Shown here: in pieces, positions 26,355 to 34,862 of the stretch
Position numbering within the stretch: position 1 is the first letter of the stretch
Layout of the letters: the number at the start of each line of letters is the position of its first letter
Origin: Treponema sp. UBA3862
GTDB taxonomy: Bacteria; Spirochaetota; Spirochaetia; Treponematales; Treponemataceae
Length of the DNA stretch: 64,000 nt
Direction: 5' to 3'
Assembly: GCA_002392405.1 (NCBI GenBank)
Contig: DGGY01000036.1
Location: 57,552 to 121,551, forward strand
Notes under the pieces: generated by a model
The model's input: only the letters and a program-made list of their open reading frames with translations
The model's database searches: none
Told to the model about the DNA's origin: nothing
Translations under genes and position numbers: made by a program

Positions 26355-27945
26355 TTTTAAGGCTTAAATGCCTCTTTTTATTCTTTTTTTTGATTATATC
26401 CAGGTGGTTTTCCCAGAGACCGCCTGTTTTTTTTATCCTTTTTTCATCAAAAAGCTGTTTTAAGATTTCCTGAACATCCCTTGCTTCCCAGACATTCTGG
26501 CTGTAAAACTCTGCGTCTTTTTCGTTAAATTTCTGTGTAAGTGCCTGTACCGCTTCTTCCCTTTTTAAGAGTCGCCTGTATCTTTTTATGAATTTAAAAG
26601 CGAATTCTGCGTCTCCCGCGTTGTAATTAACTGTCCTGCCTTCTTTTCTTGCATCACAGATATCACAGCCTGAACAGACAGCACTTTCTCCGCTTAAATA
26701 ATTCAAGAGAAAGTCTCTGCGGCAGTTTTTTGTATTTGCAAAATCTCCCATGACTTTTTCGCGGCTTAAAGGCGGAGCGCAAAGCCATTTTCTCTGGTCC
26801 TGATGGCTCCAGATTAAAATTGATTTTACGCTGTCGCCTTTTCTTCCCGCGCGTCCCGCTTCCTGAATAAAGTTTTCAATGTGTTCCGGACTATCAAGGT
26901 GAATTACTGTAAAAATGTTGCCTTTGTCCATACCCATTCCATAAGCACAAGTTGCAGTAAGTATTCCGTCATCCGAAGCAAAAAACCACTTTTCAACAGA
27001 CAGCTTTTCTTCATTCGTCATTCCGGCATGATAGAACTTCGCAATCTGAAAACCAAAACAGGCATTAATGAGACGAGCCGTTTCTTCAGTCCGCCTTCGG
27101 CTTGAGCAGAAAACTATAAGTGGTTTTTTGCTTTCTACGCAGGCATGAAGAACAGCCTTCTTTTTTGCATACGCGTACCGGACTTCATAATGTATATTTG
27201 CACGGTCACTTGCCCCCTGAACCAGGTGATAATCATTATTGAACAGAACTTCGCCGATCCTTGAAAGTACAGGAGGGCTTGCAGTCGCAGTAAAAGCCGT
27301 TACAACTTTTACTCCAAGTTCACTGATTATTCCGCCTAAAGTCAGATACACAGGTCTGAAAGAATCTCCCCATTCACTGACACAGTGGGATTCATCAATG
27401 GCAATGTGAGCAATCTTACATTTCTTTAACTCCGCAATCAGTTCCTTATTCTGCAAAACTTCAGGATTCGCAATTATCACACGGCTTTTGCCGTCCTTTA
27501 CGCTGCGTATATTTTCCTTCCGTTCATCTTCTGTCTGTCCGCCTTTAAAAACAACACAGCCCAGGCCGCCTTCATCCATTCTTCTTTTCTGATCAGCCAT
27601 TAAAGCCAGAAGCGGATAAATAACCAGTGTCGCTCCATTTAAAAGCAGCGCCGGTGTCAGAAAACACAGAGATTTTCCGGCCCCCGTCGGCAAAAGAACA
27701 ATCTGCCTTCCCCTGCACACTTCATCATTCTGCTCACTTTCTTCTATTCCGTCAGTGCTGCCATTTTCCTGCCAGCGTTTTGCCGCATCCAGGATATTAT
27801 TAATCACAAGATGCTGCCATGGAAAAAGATACTTTATGCCGAATGCCTTTTGTGCCGCAAGAGATGCTTCATCTTCATAGAGAACTTCATCACAGTCAAA
27901 GCTTTGAAAAGGATAATCTTCCCCCTCAACAAATGAATCACTCAT
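26272..27945 (-). CDS. RecQ-family ATP-dependent DNA helicase
   Basis: A protein of 557 residues. Motif I is LLPTGAGKS (about 84-92), motif II is IDESHCVSEWGDSFRP, motif III is FTATASPPV, and motif VI is QEAGRAGRKGDS. A zinc-binding region contains CRRDFLLNYLSGESAVCSGCDIC (four Cys). The HRDC domain is absent. It unwinds DNA 3' to 5' in recombinational repair. An extra N-terminal stretch (about 40 residues before the helicase core) and a basic, His/Leu-rich C-terminus (last 40 residues) are atypical. The C-terminus is read antisense through the neighbouring small gene and its terminator. A leaderless-type promoter lies directly upstream. Confidence 0.85.
   Translation of the reverse strand: MSDSFVEGEDYPFQSFDCDEVLYEDEASLAAQKAFGIKYLFPWQHLVINNILDAAKRWQENGSTDGIEESEQNDEVCRGRQIVLLPTGAGKSLCFLTPALLLNGATLVIYPLLALMADQKRRMDEGGLGCVVFKGGQTEDERKENIRSVKDGKSRVIIANPEVLQNKELIAELKKCKIAHIAIDESHCVSEWGDSFRPVYLTLGGIISELGVKVVTAFTATASPPVLSRIGEVLFNNDYHLVQGASDRANIHYEVRYAYAKKKAVLHACVESKKPLIVFCSSRRRTEETARLINACFGFQIAKFYHAGMTNEEKLSVEKWFFASDDGILTATCAYGMGMDKGNIFTVIHLDSPEHIENFIQEAGRAGRKGDSVKSILIWSHQDQRKWLCAPPLSREKVMGDFANTKNCRRDFLLNYLSGESAVCSGCDICDARKEGRTVNYNAGDAEFAFKFIKRYRRLLKREEAVQALTQKFNEKDAEFYSQNVWEARDVQEILKQLFDEKRIKKTGGLWENHLDIIKKKNKKRHLSLKTIHHLHLLRLQFRHFLVQLEQVRQQLS
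26360..26380 (+). terminator. terminator after the small membrane protein
   Basis: AGGC (26360-26363) and GCCT (26370-26373) form a short stem with flanking A/T pairs, followed by TCTTTTTATTCTTTTTTT. The whole signal lies within the antisense 3' coding end of the recQ-like gene. Confidence 0.45.
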
Positions 27946-27952
27946 ACACGTC

Positions 27953-27980
27953 TGTATATAATATTGACGTCAGAATTCAA
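27953..27980 (-). promoter_or_regulatory. candidate near-leaderless promoter of the recQ-like gene
   Basis: Minus strand: TTGAAT (27980-27975), 16-nt spacer, TATACA (27958-27953), then 7 nt to the ATG. No Shine-Dalgarno sequence is present. Confidence 0.45.
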
Positions 27981-28062
27981 AAACAGACAAAAAAAGGAGA
28001 AAAAAAATTAAAAAAAGTTAAAGAGAATAAAAATTTAGCCCGGAATTGAGCAGCTTTTTTGT

Positions 28063-29325
28063 TTACTTGTCCAGAATCGTTATTTCTACGCGTCTGTTTT
28101 TCGATTTTCCGCGCTCTGTCAGATTTGAAGCAACCGGAACTTTTGAACCGAATCCCTGCGTAAATACGTGCTTTTCTTTTCTTATTCCAAGGTTAATCAG
28201 GAAGTCTGCTACACTTGCGGCGCGCTGTTCACTTAAAGTCTGACAGCTTTCTTCTGTTCCTACACGTGCTGTGTGTCCTGTAATCAGAAGGTCGTTGTCC
28301 GGATACTGTGAAAGAATCTGACCGATTTTCTGGATTTTTTCTTTTTCTGACTGCATTAAAACGGCGCTGTCAGCTTTAAACTGAATGTTTTCAAGACTTA
28401 TCATGAGTCCTTTTTCAGTTTTTTGTACTGAAATATCTTCAAGTCCCAGGTCTTCGATTTTTTCCATTACAGTCTGAATATTTTCTTCTGTTGCAGTTCT
28501 TTTAAATTCCGTTATTTCAACTTTTGTTGTTCCTGAGAACTGGTACTGGTTTCCAAGAAGAGTCTCCATTACGATTCTGAAATCCTCTTCATAATGATCA
28601 ATCTGTCCTTTTTCGTTGTCCCACCAGATTGTGCGGTTTGAGTACCCCATTGTAGTAACAGGATAATCAGATTTCGGGTCTTTGATTTCAGGAGTATTGT
28701 AGTAAAGTGAATATTTTGCAGTGATTACCTGGAATGTTTTTTTTGTTTTTGAACTGTCGCTTGTAAGGCCTTCTTCATCCCGGACATATTCATATTTGGC
28801 AGTAAAAGGAACACGGAAAGGCTCATTTACATTTAGGTCACGCCGTAAATCTTCAGCTTCCCATCCTTCTGCAGTCCATTCATCTCCCGGCTTTAAGGGT
28901 CTGTCCGGGAAAACAGGAAGGTCACGGATTACAGGCATAAAATATTTTGAATCAATTTCAAAGTGACCGTCTTTTGCCCTCCAGAAATCACTTTCAAAAT
29001 TCTCTCCCCATTTGTAAACACCGCTGGCCACTCCACCTGCGGGAGTTGACTGTTCGCTTGTCATGAATGAAGCCTTTATGTGACCTCGTCCGTTTTCATC
29101 AACTCTATCAACGCACTCTGTTACACGGCTTACAATCTGTGCATGATGATTCATTCTTCCGTTGACTTTTACATCTTCGCTTACTGTAGATATCAGGCTG
29201 AAATTATCGTCAGCCTTGTATTTGAATTCGAGTTTTATTCCTTCGGTACTGCTTTTTTCCTGAGCATAGAGGAGGGGAACAGCCGCAAAAATAAGGGCAA
29301 GAGCGGCCCGTGTGATTTTTTTCAT
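28063..29325 (-). CDS. OmpA-family outer-membrane/peptidoglycan-associated protein
   Basis: A protein of 420 residues with a signal peptide (MKKITRAALALIFAAVPLLYAQ). It has an N-terminal region (about 25-290) of unrecognised beta-rich type and a C-terminal OmpA domain (about 315-420). The latter includes ITGHTARVGTEESCQTLSEQRAASVADFLINLGI and ends GKSKNRRVEITIL, the peptidoglycan-binding signature (T-G-H-T-D/A..., S..RA..V, NRRVEI). AAGGAAG lies 6 nt upstream of the ATG. It probably tethers the outer membrane to peptidoglycan. It follows the recQ-like gene on the other side of a 117-bp A-rich gap in which I see no further gene. Confidence 0.87.
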   Translation of the reverse strand: MKKITRAALALIFAAVPLLYAQEKSSTEGIKLEFKYKADDNFSLISTVSEDVKVNGRMNHHAQIVSRVTECVDRVDENGRGHIKASFMTSEQSTPAGGVASGVYKWGENFESDFWRAKDGHFEIDSKYFMPVIRDLPVFPDRPLKPGDEWTAEGWEAEDLRRDLNVNEPFRVPFTAKYEYVRDEEGLTSDSSKTKKTFQVITAKYSLYYNTPEIKDPKSDYPVTTMGYSNRTIWWDNEKGQIDHYEEDFRIVMETLLGNQYQFSGTTKVEITEFKRTATEENIQTVMEKIEDLGLEDISVQKTEKGLMISLENIQFKADSAVLMQSEKEKIQKIGQILSQYPDNDLLITGHTARVGTEESCQTLSEQRAASVADFLINLGIRKEKHVFTQGFGSKVPVASNLTERGKSKNRRVEITILDK

Positions 29326-29414
29326 AATGAACTTCCTTAAAATACTGGTGCCTGAACTGTTTGTTCTGCGCCTTTTTACTTCCTTGTAATATTTTTTAGG
29401 TTTATACTAAAACA

Positions 29415-29843
29415 ATGAATACTCTGCTTAAATGGTTACAGAATAATTCCGCTTATACCTTGATTTTCGGAATAATTTTACTTTTTCTTATTGTTTTTGC
29501 CGCTTTTAAGGCAGGTCAGGCTGTTACAAGGCTTTCCATGTCCTCAGTAATAAAAAAAGCCAGGGAAGATGCGCTGAACCGTTCCAAAGCAGTTTTAGGC
29601 GGTCTTGCTGCCGAACAGGTGGCTCCTTTCCTGCCTGAATTTCCGTGCAGCCCTGCTGACTGCCGTTTTGTAGGTAAACCTGTAGATTTTATTGCTTTTC
29701 CAGGAAGTTCAGCGGGGGAAGAAATAAAAGAAGTTCTCCTGATTGAAGTAAAAACGGGTGAAAGCCAGCTTTCAAAACGCGAAAAAGAAATCCGTGACTG
29801 TATAGAAAAGGGCCGTGTGAGATACTGCCTTTACCGTATATAA
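29415..29843 (+). CDS. membrane-anchored Holliday-junction-resolvase-like protein
   Basis: A protein of 142 residues. A membrane helix (about 14-36, AYTLIFGIILLFLIVFAAFKAG) is followed by a nuclease-like domain: RSKAVLGGLAAEQVAPFLPEF, then PVDFIAF and LLIEVKTGESQLSKRE. The Asp and the E-x-K make a PD-(D/E)xK catalytic core like the archaeal-type Endonuc_Holl (resolvase-related) family. DNA cleavage is therefore possible but unproven. TATACT ends 6 nt before the ATG and no ribosome-binding site is visible, so the mRNA may be leaderless. It diverges from the OmpA gene and converges on the GGDEF/EAL gene. Confidence 0.75.
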   Translation: MNTLLKWLQNNSAYTLIFGIILLFLIVFAAFKAGQAVTRLSMSSVIKKAREDALNRSKAVLGGLAAEQVAPFLPEFPCSPADCRFVGKPVDFIAFPGSSAGEEIKEVLLIEVKTGESQLSKREKEIRDCIEKGRVRYCLYRI

Positions 29844-29856
29844 TTTCAGGTACAGG

Positions 29857-29881
29857 CAGGGAAAAGCCCTGAATCTTTTTT
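29857..29881 (+). terminator. terminator of the resolvase-like gene
   Basis: CAGGG (29857-29861), loop AAAAG, CCCTG (29867-29871), then T6 at 29876-29881. The T run enters the last codon of the convergent GGDEF/EAL gene. Confidence 0.65.
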
Positions 29882-31661
29882 ACCCGTCGTTTTCGATTGT
29901 AAGAAGTGCCGTAGTGTCGCCGCTTAAAAGCTTGTCACATCTTTCTTTGTTCATCGGCTTTCCTTTTAAGAAGCCCTGGACTGTTTTACAGTTAATCTGC
30001 TTTAAGACTGAGAACTGCTCTGGTCTTTCTACGCCTTCTGCAATCGTATCCAGACCCATTTTTGAAACCATGCTTACGATTGAGTCTGTAATGTTTGCTT
30101 CTACACCTGTTTTTGAAGTGATGTTTGCAATGAATGATTTATCAATTTTGAGGGTAGTAATTGGAAGAATGTGCAGGTAATTGAGAGAAGAATAGCCTGT
30201 TCCAAAATCGTCAAGTGAAATTCCGATTCCCATGGCGCGTATCTGCTGAAGAAGTTTTACAGTTTCTTCCTTGTTGTCAATCAGTACGCCTTCAGTGATT
30301 TCTATTTCAAGATTAGCAGTATTTATATGGTGCTTTTTGATTTTCTGTTTAAGTACATAAAAAAAGTCTGGTTTTTTAAGCTGAACAGGACTTACATTTA
30401 CGCTTAAAATTGCGTCAAAGCCGTAATTTGTACACCAGTCTTCAAGAGTTGTAAGAGCGGTCTCTAAAACCCATTCTCCAAGCGGAAGAATAAGCCTTGT
30501 TTCCTCTGCAACAGAAACAAACTGTTCAGGACTTATCCAGCCTAAAGTTTCATCATACCATCTTAAAAGTGCTTCAAAACCGCGCAGGCGGCCGCTTGCT
30601 ACATCAAACTGCGGCTGGTAGTAAAGTTTGAACTGATTGGTTTCAAGGGCATCTGTAATTTTATTCTGTAAGGTTACGCGGCGTAAGAATTTATCCTGCA
30701 TTACAGTCTGGAAGTAGCTGATATTGTTGCGTCCTTTTTTCTTTACGTCGTACATTGCCATGTCGGCAAATTTTAAAAGTTCTTCAAGATTCTGTGTGTC
30801 ATCAGGGAAAACAGAAATTCCTGCAGAAAACTCAATTCCCCGGGTGTTAAAACTTTCAAGAAGTGCATCTGCAATATTTAAGAGTGTGTCGCGTGAGGTT
30901 ATCTGTTCACATAAAACTATAAATTCATCCCCTGAAAAACGGTAGGCATGGATTGTCTCGCGGCTGAAACTTTTTAAAATTATAGCGGCATTGCAGATTA
31001 CCTCGTCTCCGGCTGCATGTCCCTGGCTGTCATTTATAAATTTCATGTTGTCCAGGTCGATTAAGATGATGCCGAACTTCATTCCGTCAATCTGATTTTC
31101 TTTTTTGCAGCGCTGTAAATCTGCGTTAAACTGCTGCTTGTTGCTTATGCCTGTAAGTGCGTCGTGGTATGCGATATAGCCGAGTTCTTCATTAAGTGAT
31201 TCAATGTTTTCAAGTTTTGAGCGCAGGTTTTCTTTAGAGAATGAAAGTTCATCTGTAAGGGCTGCAAGACGAAGATTCTGCCGTCGAAGCTGCTGCTCAT
31301 GCTCCTTATCCTGGCTGATGTCAATTAAGAAAAATGAAACGAGGTTATCTGAAATCTTGTCGAGTGTAGTCTTATACCAGCAGGAAAAATTCGGTGAATA
31401 GAAAGTATTAATCTGGGTTTCGCCTGTTTCCATGAGCTTAGTAACAGAATCTACCCACGGCATGCCTGTGCCCAGACTCTCTTTAACCTGAGAGTAGAAC
31501 ATCCCTTCCTGAACGAAATTTCCGAATATTTTATTGAAAAACTGATTGAGGTAGAGAATTTCAAAATCTACAACCTTGTCCCCGTCATTTATTGGTTTTC
31601 CGATTACGACAGGAATTGAAGCATTATCAAGTGTGATTTTATATTCAGCTGGTTCTAACAT
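29880..31661 (-). CDS. PAS-GGDEF-EAL protein, probable c-di-GMP phosphodiesterase
   Basis: A protein of 593 residues with no membrane segment. It has a PAS-like N-terminus (about 1-120) and a coiled linker. The GGDEF domain (about 165-320) has signature SGDEF in YRFSGDEFIVL. The EAL domain (about 335-580) keeps its key residues: FEALLRW, VNVSPVQL, LEIEITEGVL, DDFGTGYSSLNYL and EGVERPEQ. The EAL metal and catalytic residues look complete, so hydrolysis of c-di-GMP is likely. The Ser in place of the first Gly of GGDEF may or may not abolish synthesis. A 12-bp perfect palindrome lies about 90 nt upstream. I see no c-di-GMP riboswitch in its leader. Confidence 0.9.
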   Translation of the reverse strand: MLEPAEYKITLDNASIPVVIGKPINDGDKVVDFEILYLNQFFNKIFGNFVQEGMFYSQVKESLGTGMPWVDSVTKLMETGETQINTFYSPNFSCWYKTTLDKISDNLVSFFLIDISQDKEHEQQLRRQNLRLAALTDELSFSKENLRSKLENIESLNEELGYIAYHDALTGISNKQQFNADLQRCKKENQIDGMKFGIILIDLDNMKFINDSQGHAAGDEVICNAAIILKSFSRETIHAYRFSGDEFIVLCEQITSRDTLLNIADALLESFNTRGIEFSAGISVFPDDTQNLEELLKFADMAMYDVKKKGRNNISYFQTVMQDKFLRRVTLQNKITDALETNQFKLYYQPQFDVASGRLRGFEALLRWYDETLGWISPEQFVSVAEETRLILPLGEWVLETALTTLEDWCTNYGFDAILSVNVSPVQLKKPDFFYVLKQKIKKHHINTANLEIEITEGVLIDNKEETVKLLQQIRAMGIGISLDDFGTGYSSLNYLHILPITTLKIDKSFIANITSKTGVEANITDSIVSMVSKMGLDTIAEGVERPEQFSVLKQINCKTVQGFLKGKPMNKERCDKLLSGDTTALLTIENDG

Positions 31662-31814
31662 TTAAGCGTTGCTTACCTTAATAAGATTTTTTCTCTAACT
31701 CTCACGGTCATCTCTTAAAATTTTATTTTTAAGAAAATTACATTTATAGGAATCTCTAGAGATGCCCTTATTATTTATCGGCCTGACAGGCTGTTTTGAA
31801 CAGATGTAAAAAGA

Positions 31815-31857
31815 TAAAAAAAACGGGCTGTCCTTTGAATAATAAGAACAGCCCGTT
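31815..31857 (-). terminator. strong terminator of the pot operon
   Basis: Stem AACGGGCTGT (31822-31831) with ACAGCCCGTT (31848-31857), loop of 16 nt, then a T run on the minus strand (about 31821-31815). It begins 18 nt after the potD stop. Confidence 0.85.
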
Positions 31858-31875
31858 AAAGCAGTCTGCTTAAGA

Positions 31876-32928
31876 CTATTCTGTGTAGCGGATATCCTGC
31901 CAGATTGTGTTGTACTTGTCCAGGTTTTCGCCTACATCAAGCTTAAGAACACATTTGTTCATCTGTTCTGCATCGTACATCGGTTTAGCCTGTGTGAACT
32001 GAGCAGCTTCTGGAACTACAAAGCAAGGGAAGTTGAATGCATCAAGGAATTTTGCATAAACTTCAGGTCTGTGGATGTAGTTGATGAATTCATTTGCAAG
32101 TTCTGCGTGTTTTGCATCTTTAAGGATACACATGCTGTCGAGGTATGAAGGACCGCCTTCAGCAGGAATAAAGAAGTCGATTGTTTCGTCCCATTTGTCT
32201 TCCGGAACTTCACCGTAAACTACTTCAGCATAGCCCTGACAGAGCCAGAAATCACCTGCGGCAAATGATTTTCCGAAACCTTCTGCATCGAATTTAACGA
32301 GATTTGGTTTCCAGTTATTAACGATAAGTTCTTTTGCCTTTGCAAGTTCTTCTTCGTTTGTTGTGTTTAAGTCATAGCCGAGAACTGTGAGAGCGTCTCC
32401 TACAACTTCCCTCATGTCGTCCATCATTGAAGCATGACCTGCAAACTGTTTGTCAGCAAAGATATTCCATGTTTTTTCATATGAACCGGCCGGAACTTTT
32501 GTCTTGTTTACGATAACGCCTGCAGCACCAAGATAGTAAGGTGAAGCATATTCAAAGTTCGGATCGTAAGTTGCCATCTGTGAAAGGAGAGGATTGAGTT
32601 TTTCGTTGTTTGTCTGTTTAGCAGGGTCAAGTTTCTGGAGCATTCCCTGTGCAATCATGATTGAAGCATAGTCCTGTGAAGGAACTACAATGTCATAACC
32701 CTTGGCACCAGCCTTAAGTTTTGCATACATTTCTTCGTTAGATGCATAACTGTCAACCTTTACTTTGCAGTTGAACTCTTTTTCAAAGTCACGGAGAACT
32801 TCATCCGGAGTGTAATAAGTCCAGTTGTAAAGGTAAAGAGTGTTTCCGTCATCTCCACATGAAGAGAAGAGACCCAGAGCAGCAATTACACCAAAGGCTG
32901 CTGTTACAATTTTAGAGGCGATTTTCAT
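31876..32928 (-). CDS. potD: spermidine/putrescine-binding lipoprotein PotD
   Basis: A protein of 350 residues. Signal peptide with spirochaete-type lipobox LFSSC (Cys24), then a periplasmic binding protein type 2 fold starting LYLYNWTYYTPDEVLRDFEKEFNCKVKVDSYASNEEMYAKL, which is the PotD/PotF signature. It should capture polyamines and hand them to PotBC. It is the last gene of potABCD. It is separated from potC by 80 nt containing a hairpin, and is followed by a strong terminator. Ligand choice (spermidine versus putrescine) cannot be settled by eye. Confidence 0.93.
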   Translation of the reverse strand: MKIASKIVTAAFGVIAALGLFSSCGDDGNTLYLYNWTYYTPDEVLRDFEKEFNCKVKVDSYASNEEMYAKLKAGAKGYDIVVPSQDYASIMIAQGMLQKLDPAKQTNNEKLNPLLSQMATYDPNFEYASPYYLGAAGVIVNKTKVPAGSYEKTWNIFADKQFAGHASMMDDMREVVGDALTVLGYDLNTTNEEELAKAKELIVNNWKPNLVKFDAEGFGKSFAAGDFWLCQGYAEVVYGEVPEDKWDETIDFFIPAEGGPSYLDSMCILKDAKHAELANEFINYIHRPEVYAKFLDAFNFPCFVVPEAAQFTQAKPMYDAEQMNKCVLKLDVGENLDKYNTIWQDIRYTE

Positions 32929-32944
32929 ACGCTTAACTCCAAAA

Positions 32945-32966
32945 CCCGGAAAAATTAATTCCCGGG
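32945..32966 (-). promoter_or_regulatory. intercistronic hairpin between potC and potD
   Basis: On the minus strand CCCGGGAA and TTTCCGGG form an 8-bp stem (one G-U) with a 6-nt loop, 17 nt before the potD start. A hairpin at this place commonly protects or boosts the binding-protein part of an ABC operon mRNA; that role is inferred. Confidence 0.5.
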
Positions 32967-33008
32967 AAAAATAATTATTAATCCACTCACACGGAGTGTT
33001 TTTGACTG

Positions 33009-33878
33009 TTAATGGGCTGCGGCAAAGCCTTTTAAGCCCTTTCTTAAAGTGAAGGCTAAAAGCGCAATTGCAGCAATAAGAACAAACGAAAGTGAATTGA
33101 TTACAGGACTTACCCCGAATCTTATCATTGAATAAACGTAAAGCGGGAGAGTAGTGCTTCCCGGTCCGCTTACAAGGAAGGTGATTACATAGTCTTCAAG
33201 AGACATTGTAATGCTCATTGCAAAACCTGAAGCAATTCCCGGCATGATTGCAGGAATGATTACTTTTGTTAAAGTCTGCCATTCATTTGCACCAAGGTCG
33301 TGACTTGCTTCAATAATTGAAGTATCAAAGTTATCGACTCGCGCCGTTACCATCAGAAAAACAAAAGGCAGACAGAAAGTTGTGTGTGCAATAAAAATTG
33401 TAAAAAGTCCCAGACTGAACTTAATTGCACTGAAGAAGATGAGAAGTGAAAGTCCCATGATTACTTCAGGGAGTACCATTGGAAGAAAACTGATTGTCTG
33501 GATGTAGCCTTTTCCTGTGAATTTATACCAGCTTACACCGATTGCAGCCAGAGAACCCAAAACAGTAGAAACGACTGCAGAAGAAAGGGCCACAATAAAG
33601 CTGTTCAAAAGTGAATTCCACAGGGGCTTTGAATCGAAAATAAGTTTCTGATACCAGACGAAGGACAGTCCTGTAAAGCTGGTGTCTTTTGATGCATTAA
33701 ATGAATAAAAAATGATAACTAAAAGCGGCAGAAATAAAAACAGAAGGCAGACTGCAAGAACTGTTTTAGAAAAACTTAACTGGGGTGCACGGTTTTTCCA
33801 GCCGCGCTTCGCATGACGGTAGTTTTCGCTCGGCTTTCTGGAAAAAGGTTTTACAAGGTTAAAAGGATTAAGTTTCAT
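33009..33878 (-). CDS. potC: polyamine ABC transporter permease PotC
   Basis: A protein of 289 residues with six predicted membrane helices. It carries the EAA loop contacting the ATPase (IIEASHDLGANEWQTLTKVIIPAIMPGI). The first helix (LAVCLLFLFLPLLVIIFYSF) and the following SFTGLSFVWYQKL are typical of PotC/PotI. The start overlaps the potB stop by one base. The long basic N-terminus (about 30 residues) is slightly extended relative to the family. Confidence 0.92.
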   Translation of the reverse strand: MKLNPFNLVKPFSRKPSENYRHAKRGWKNRAPQLSFSKTVLAVCLLFLFLPLLVIIFYSFNASKDTSFTGLSFVWYQKLIFDSKPLWNSLLNSFIVALSSAVVSTVLGSLAAIGVSWYKFTGKGYIQTISFLPMVLPEVIMGLSLLIFFSAIKFSLGLFTIFIAHTTFCLPFVFLMVTARVDNFDTSIIEASHDLGANEWQTLTKVIIPAIMPGIASGFAMSITMSLEDYVITFLVSGPGSTTLPLYVYSMIRFGVSPVINSLSFVLIAAIALLAFTLRKGLKGFAAAH

Positions 33879-34855
33879 TACTTAGTTCCTCCTGTACCGG
33901 TGGTATCTTCTTTTGAAGAAACCTTCTTGAGTTCAGCTTCTTTTCTGCTTGAATACATCATCCATAAAATGCCTGCCATTGAAAGCAGAGTGAGAACCAT
34001 TGAGAATGTTGATGCCAGCGGCCAGTTGCGTGCTTTCTGAACCTGGTCAACAACGACGTTTCCAATCATGTAACTGTCTTTTCCGCCGACAATATTCGGT
34101 ACTGTGTATGAACCGAAAATCGGAATAAAGGTAAAGATAAGGGCAGAAATGATTCCGCTTTTAATTCCAGGCAGAAGAATTTTTGTCATTGACTGGGGTT
34201 TTGTTGCTCCTAAATCGCGTGCTGCTTCAAGAAGCGAAAAGTCAAAGCGGTCAACGGCTGTAAATACCGGAAGAATTGCATAGGGAAGGTACATATAGAT
34301 GCTTAAAGTGATTACAGCACCCTTTGTGTACATGAATTTTACCGGTTCAAATACGGCTTCCGGGTGACCTGTAATTTTATGGGCAAAGTCAAAAAGACCT
34401 TTTAAAATCATGTTGAGGATTCCGTTGTCACCTAAGATTGTAATCCAGGCAAAAATACGGATAAGTGAGTTTGTAAGAAAAGGAATGATTACAAGAATCA
34501 GGAGAATTGTCTGGTGGCGGCTTCTTGCCATTGCGTAGCCGCAGGGAAGTGCAATTAAGATTGTAATCAGGGTAGAAACGCCGGTTATAAACAGAGTCCG
34601 CAGAAAGATGATTCCGTAAGCAGGTGTGAGCATCTGCTGCCAGGCTTTTAAACTGAATTCTGCAACAACTGAGCCGTAAACGTCGCGCTTCATGAAAGAG
34701 TAGGCAACAATAATCAAAAGAGGAACAACAAAGAATAAACTGAACCACAGTCCCATGGGCCAGGCATAAAGGGGACCCGGGTTTTGTTTTCTGAATTTTC
34801 TGTCTCTGACCGCCTTAGCAAATTTAAGCGAAAGGCTTTCTTTTATTTCTTTCAT
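33878..34855 (-). CDS. potB: polyamine ABC transporter permease PotB
   Basis: A protein of 325 residues from ATG 34855, which has AGG 8 nt upstream and starts just after the potA stop; a TTG six codons earlier would overlap potA and lacks such a site. It is a six-helix permease with EAA loop LLEAARDLGATKPQSMTKILLPGIKSGI and the N-terminal PotB pattern (WFSLFFVVPLLIIVAYSFMKRD). It pairs with PotC to form the membrane channel of the polyamine importer. Confidence 0.92.
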   Translation of the reverse strand: MKEIKESLSLKFAKAVRDRKFRKQNPGPLYAWPMGLWFSLFFVVPLLIIVAYSFMKRDVYGSVVAEFSLKAWQQMLTPAYGIIFLRTLFITGVSTLITILIALPCGYAMARSRHQTILLILVIIPFLTNSLIRIFAWITILGDNGILNMILKGLFDFAHKITGHPEAVFEPVKFMYTKGAVITLSIYMYLPYAILPVFTAVDRFDFSLLEAARDLGATKPQSMTKILLPGIKSGIISALIFTFIPIFGSYTVPNIVGGKDSYMIGNVVVDQVQKARNWPLASTFSMVLTLLSMAGILWMMYSSRKEAELKKVSSKEDTTGTGGTK

Positions 34856-34862
34856 TCCGGAC

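Noticed and set aside
31662-31800. c-di-GMP riboswitch upstream of the GGDEF/EAL gene
   Set aside because: The conserved GEMM-type core and tetraloop receptor sequences are absent on the relevant strand.
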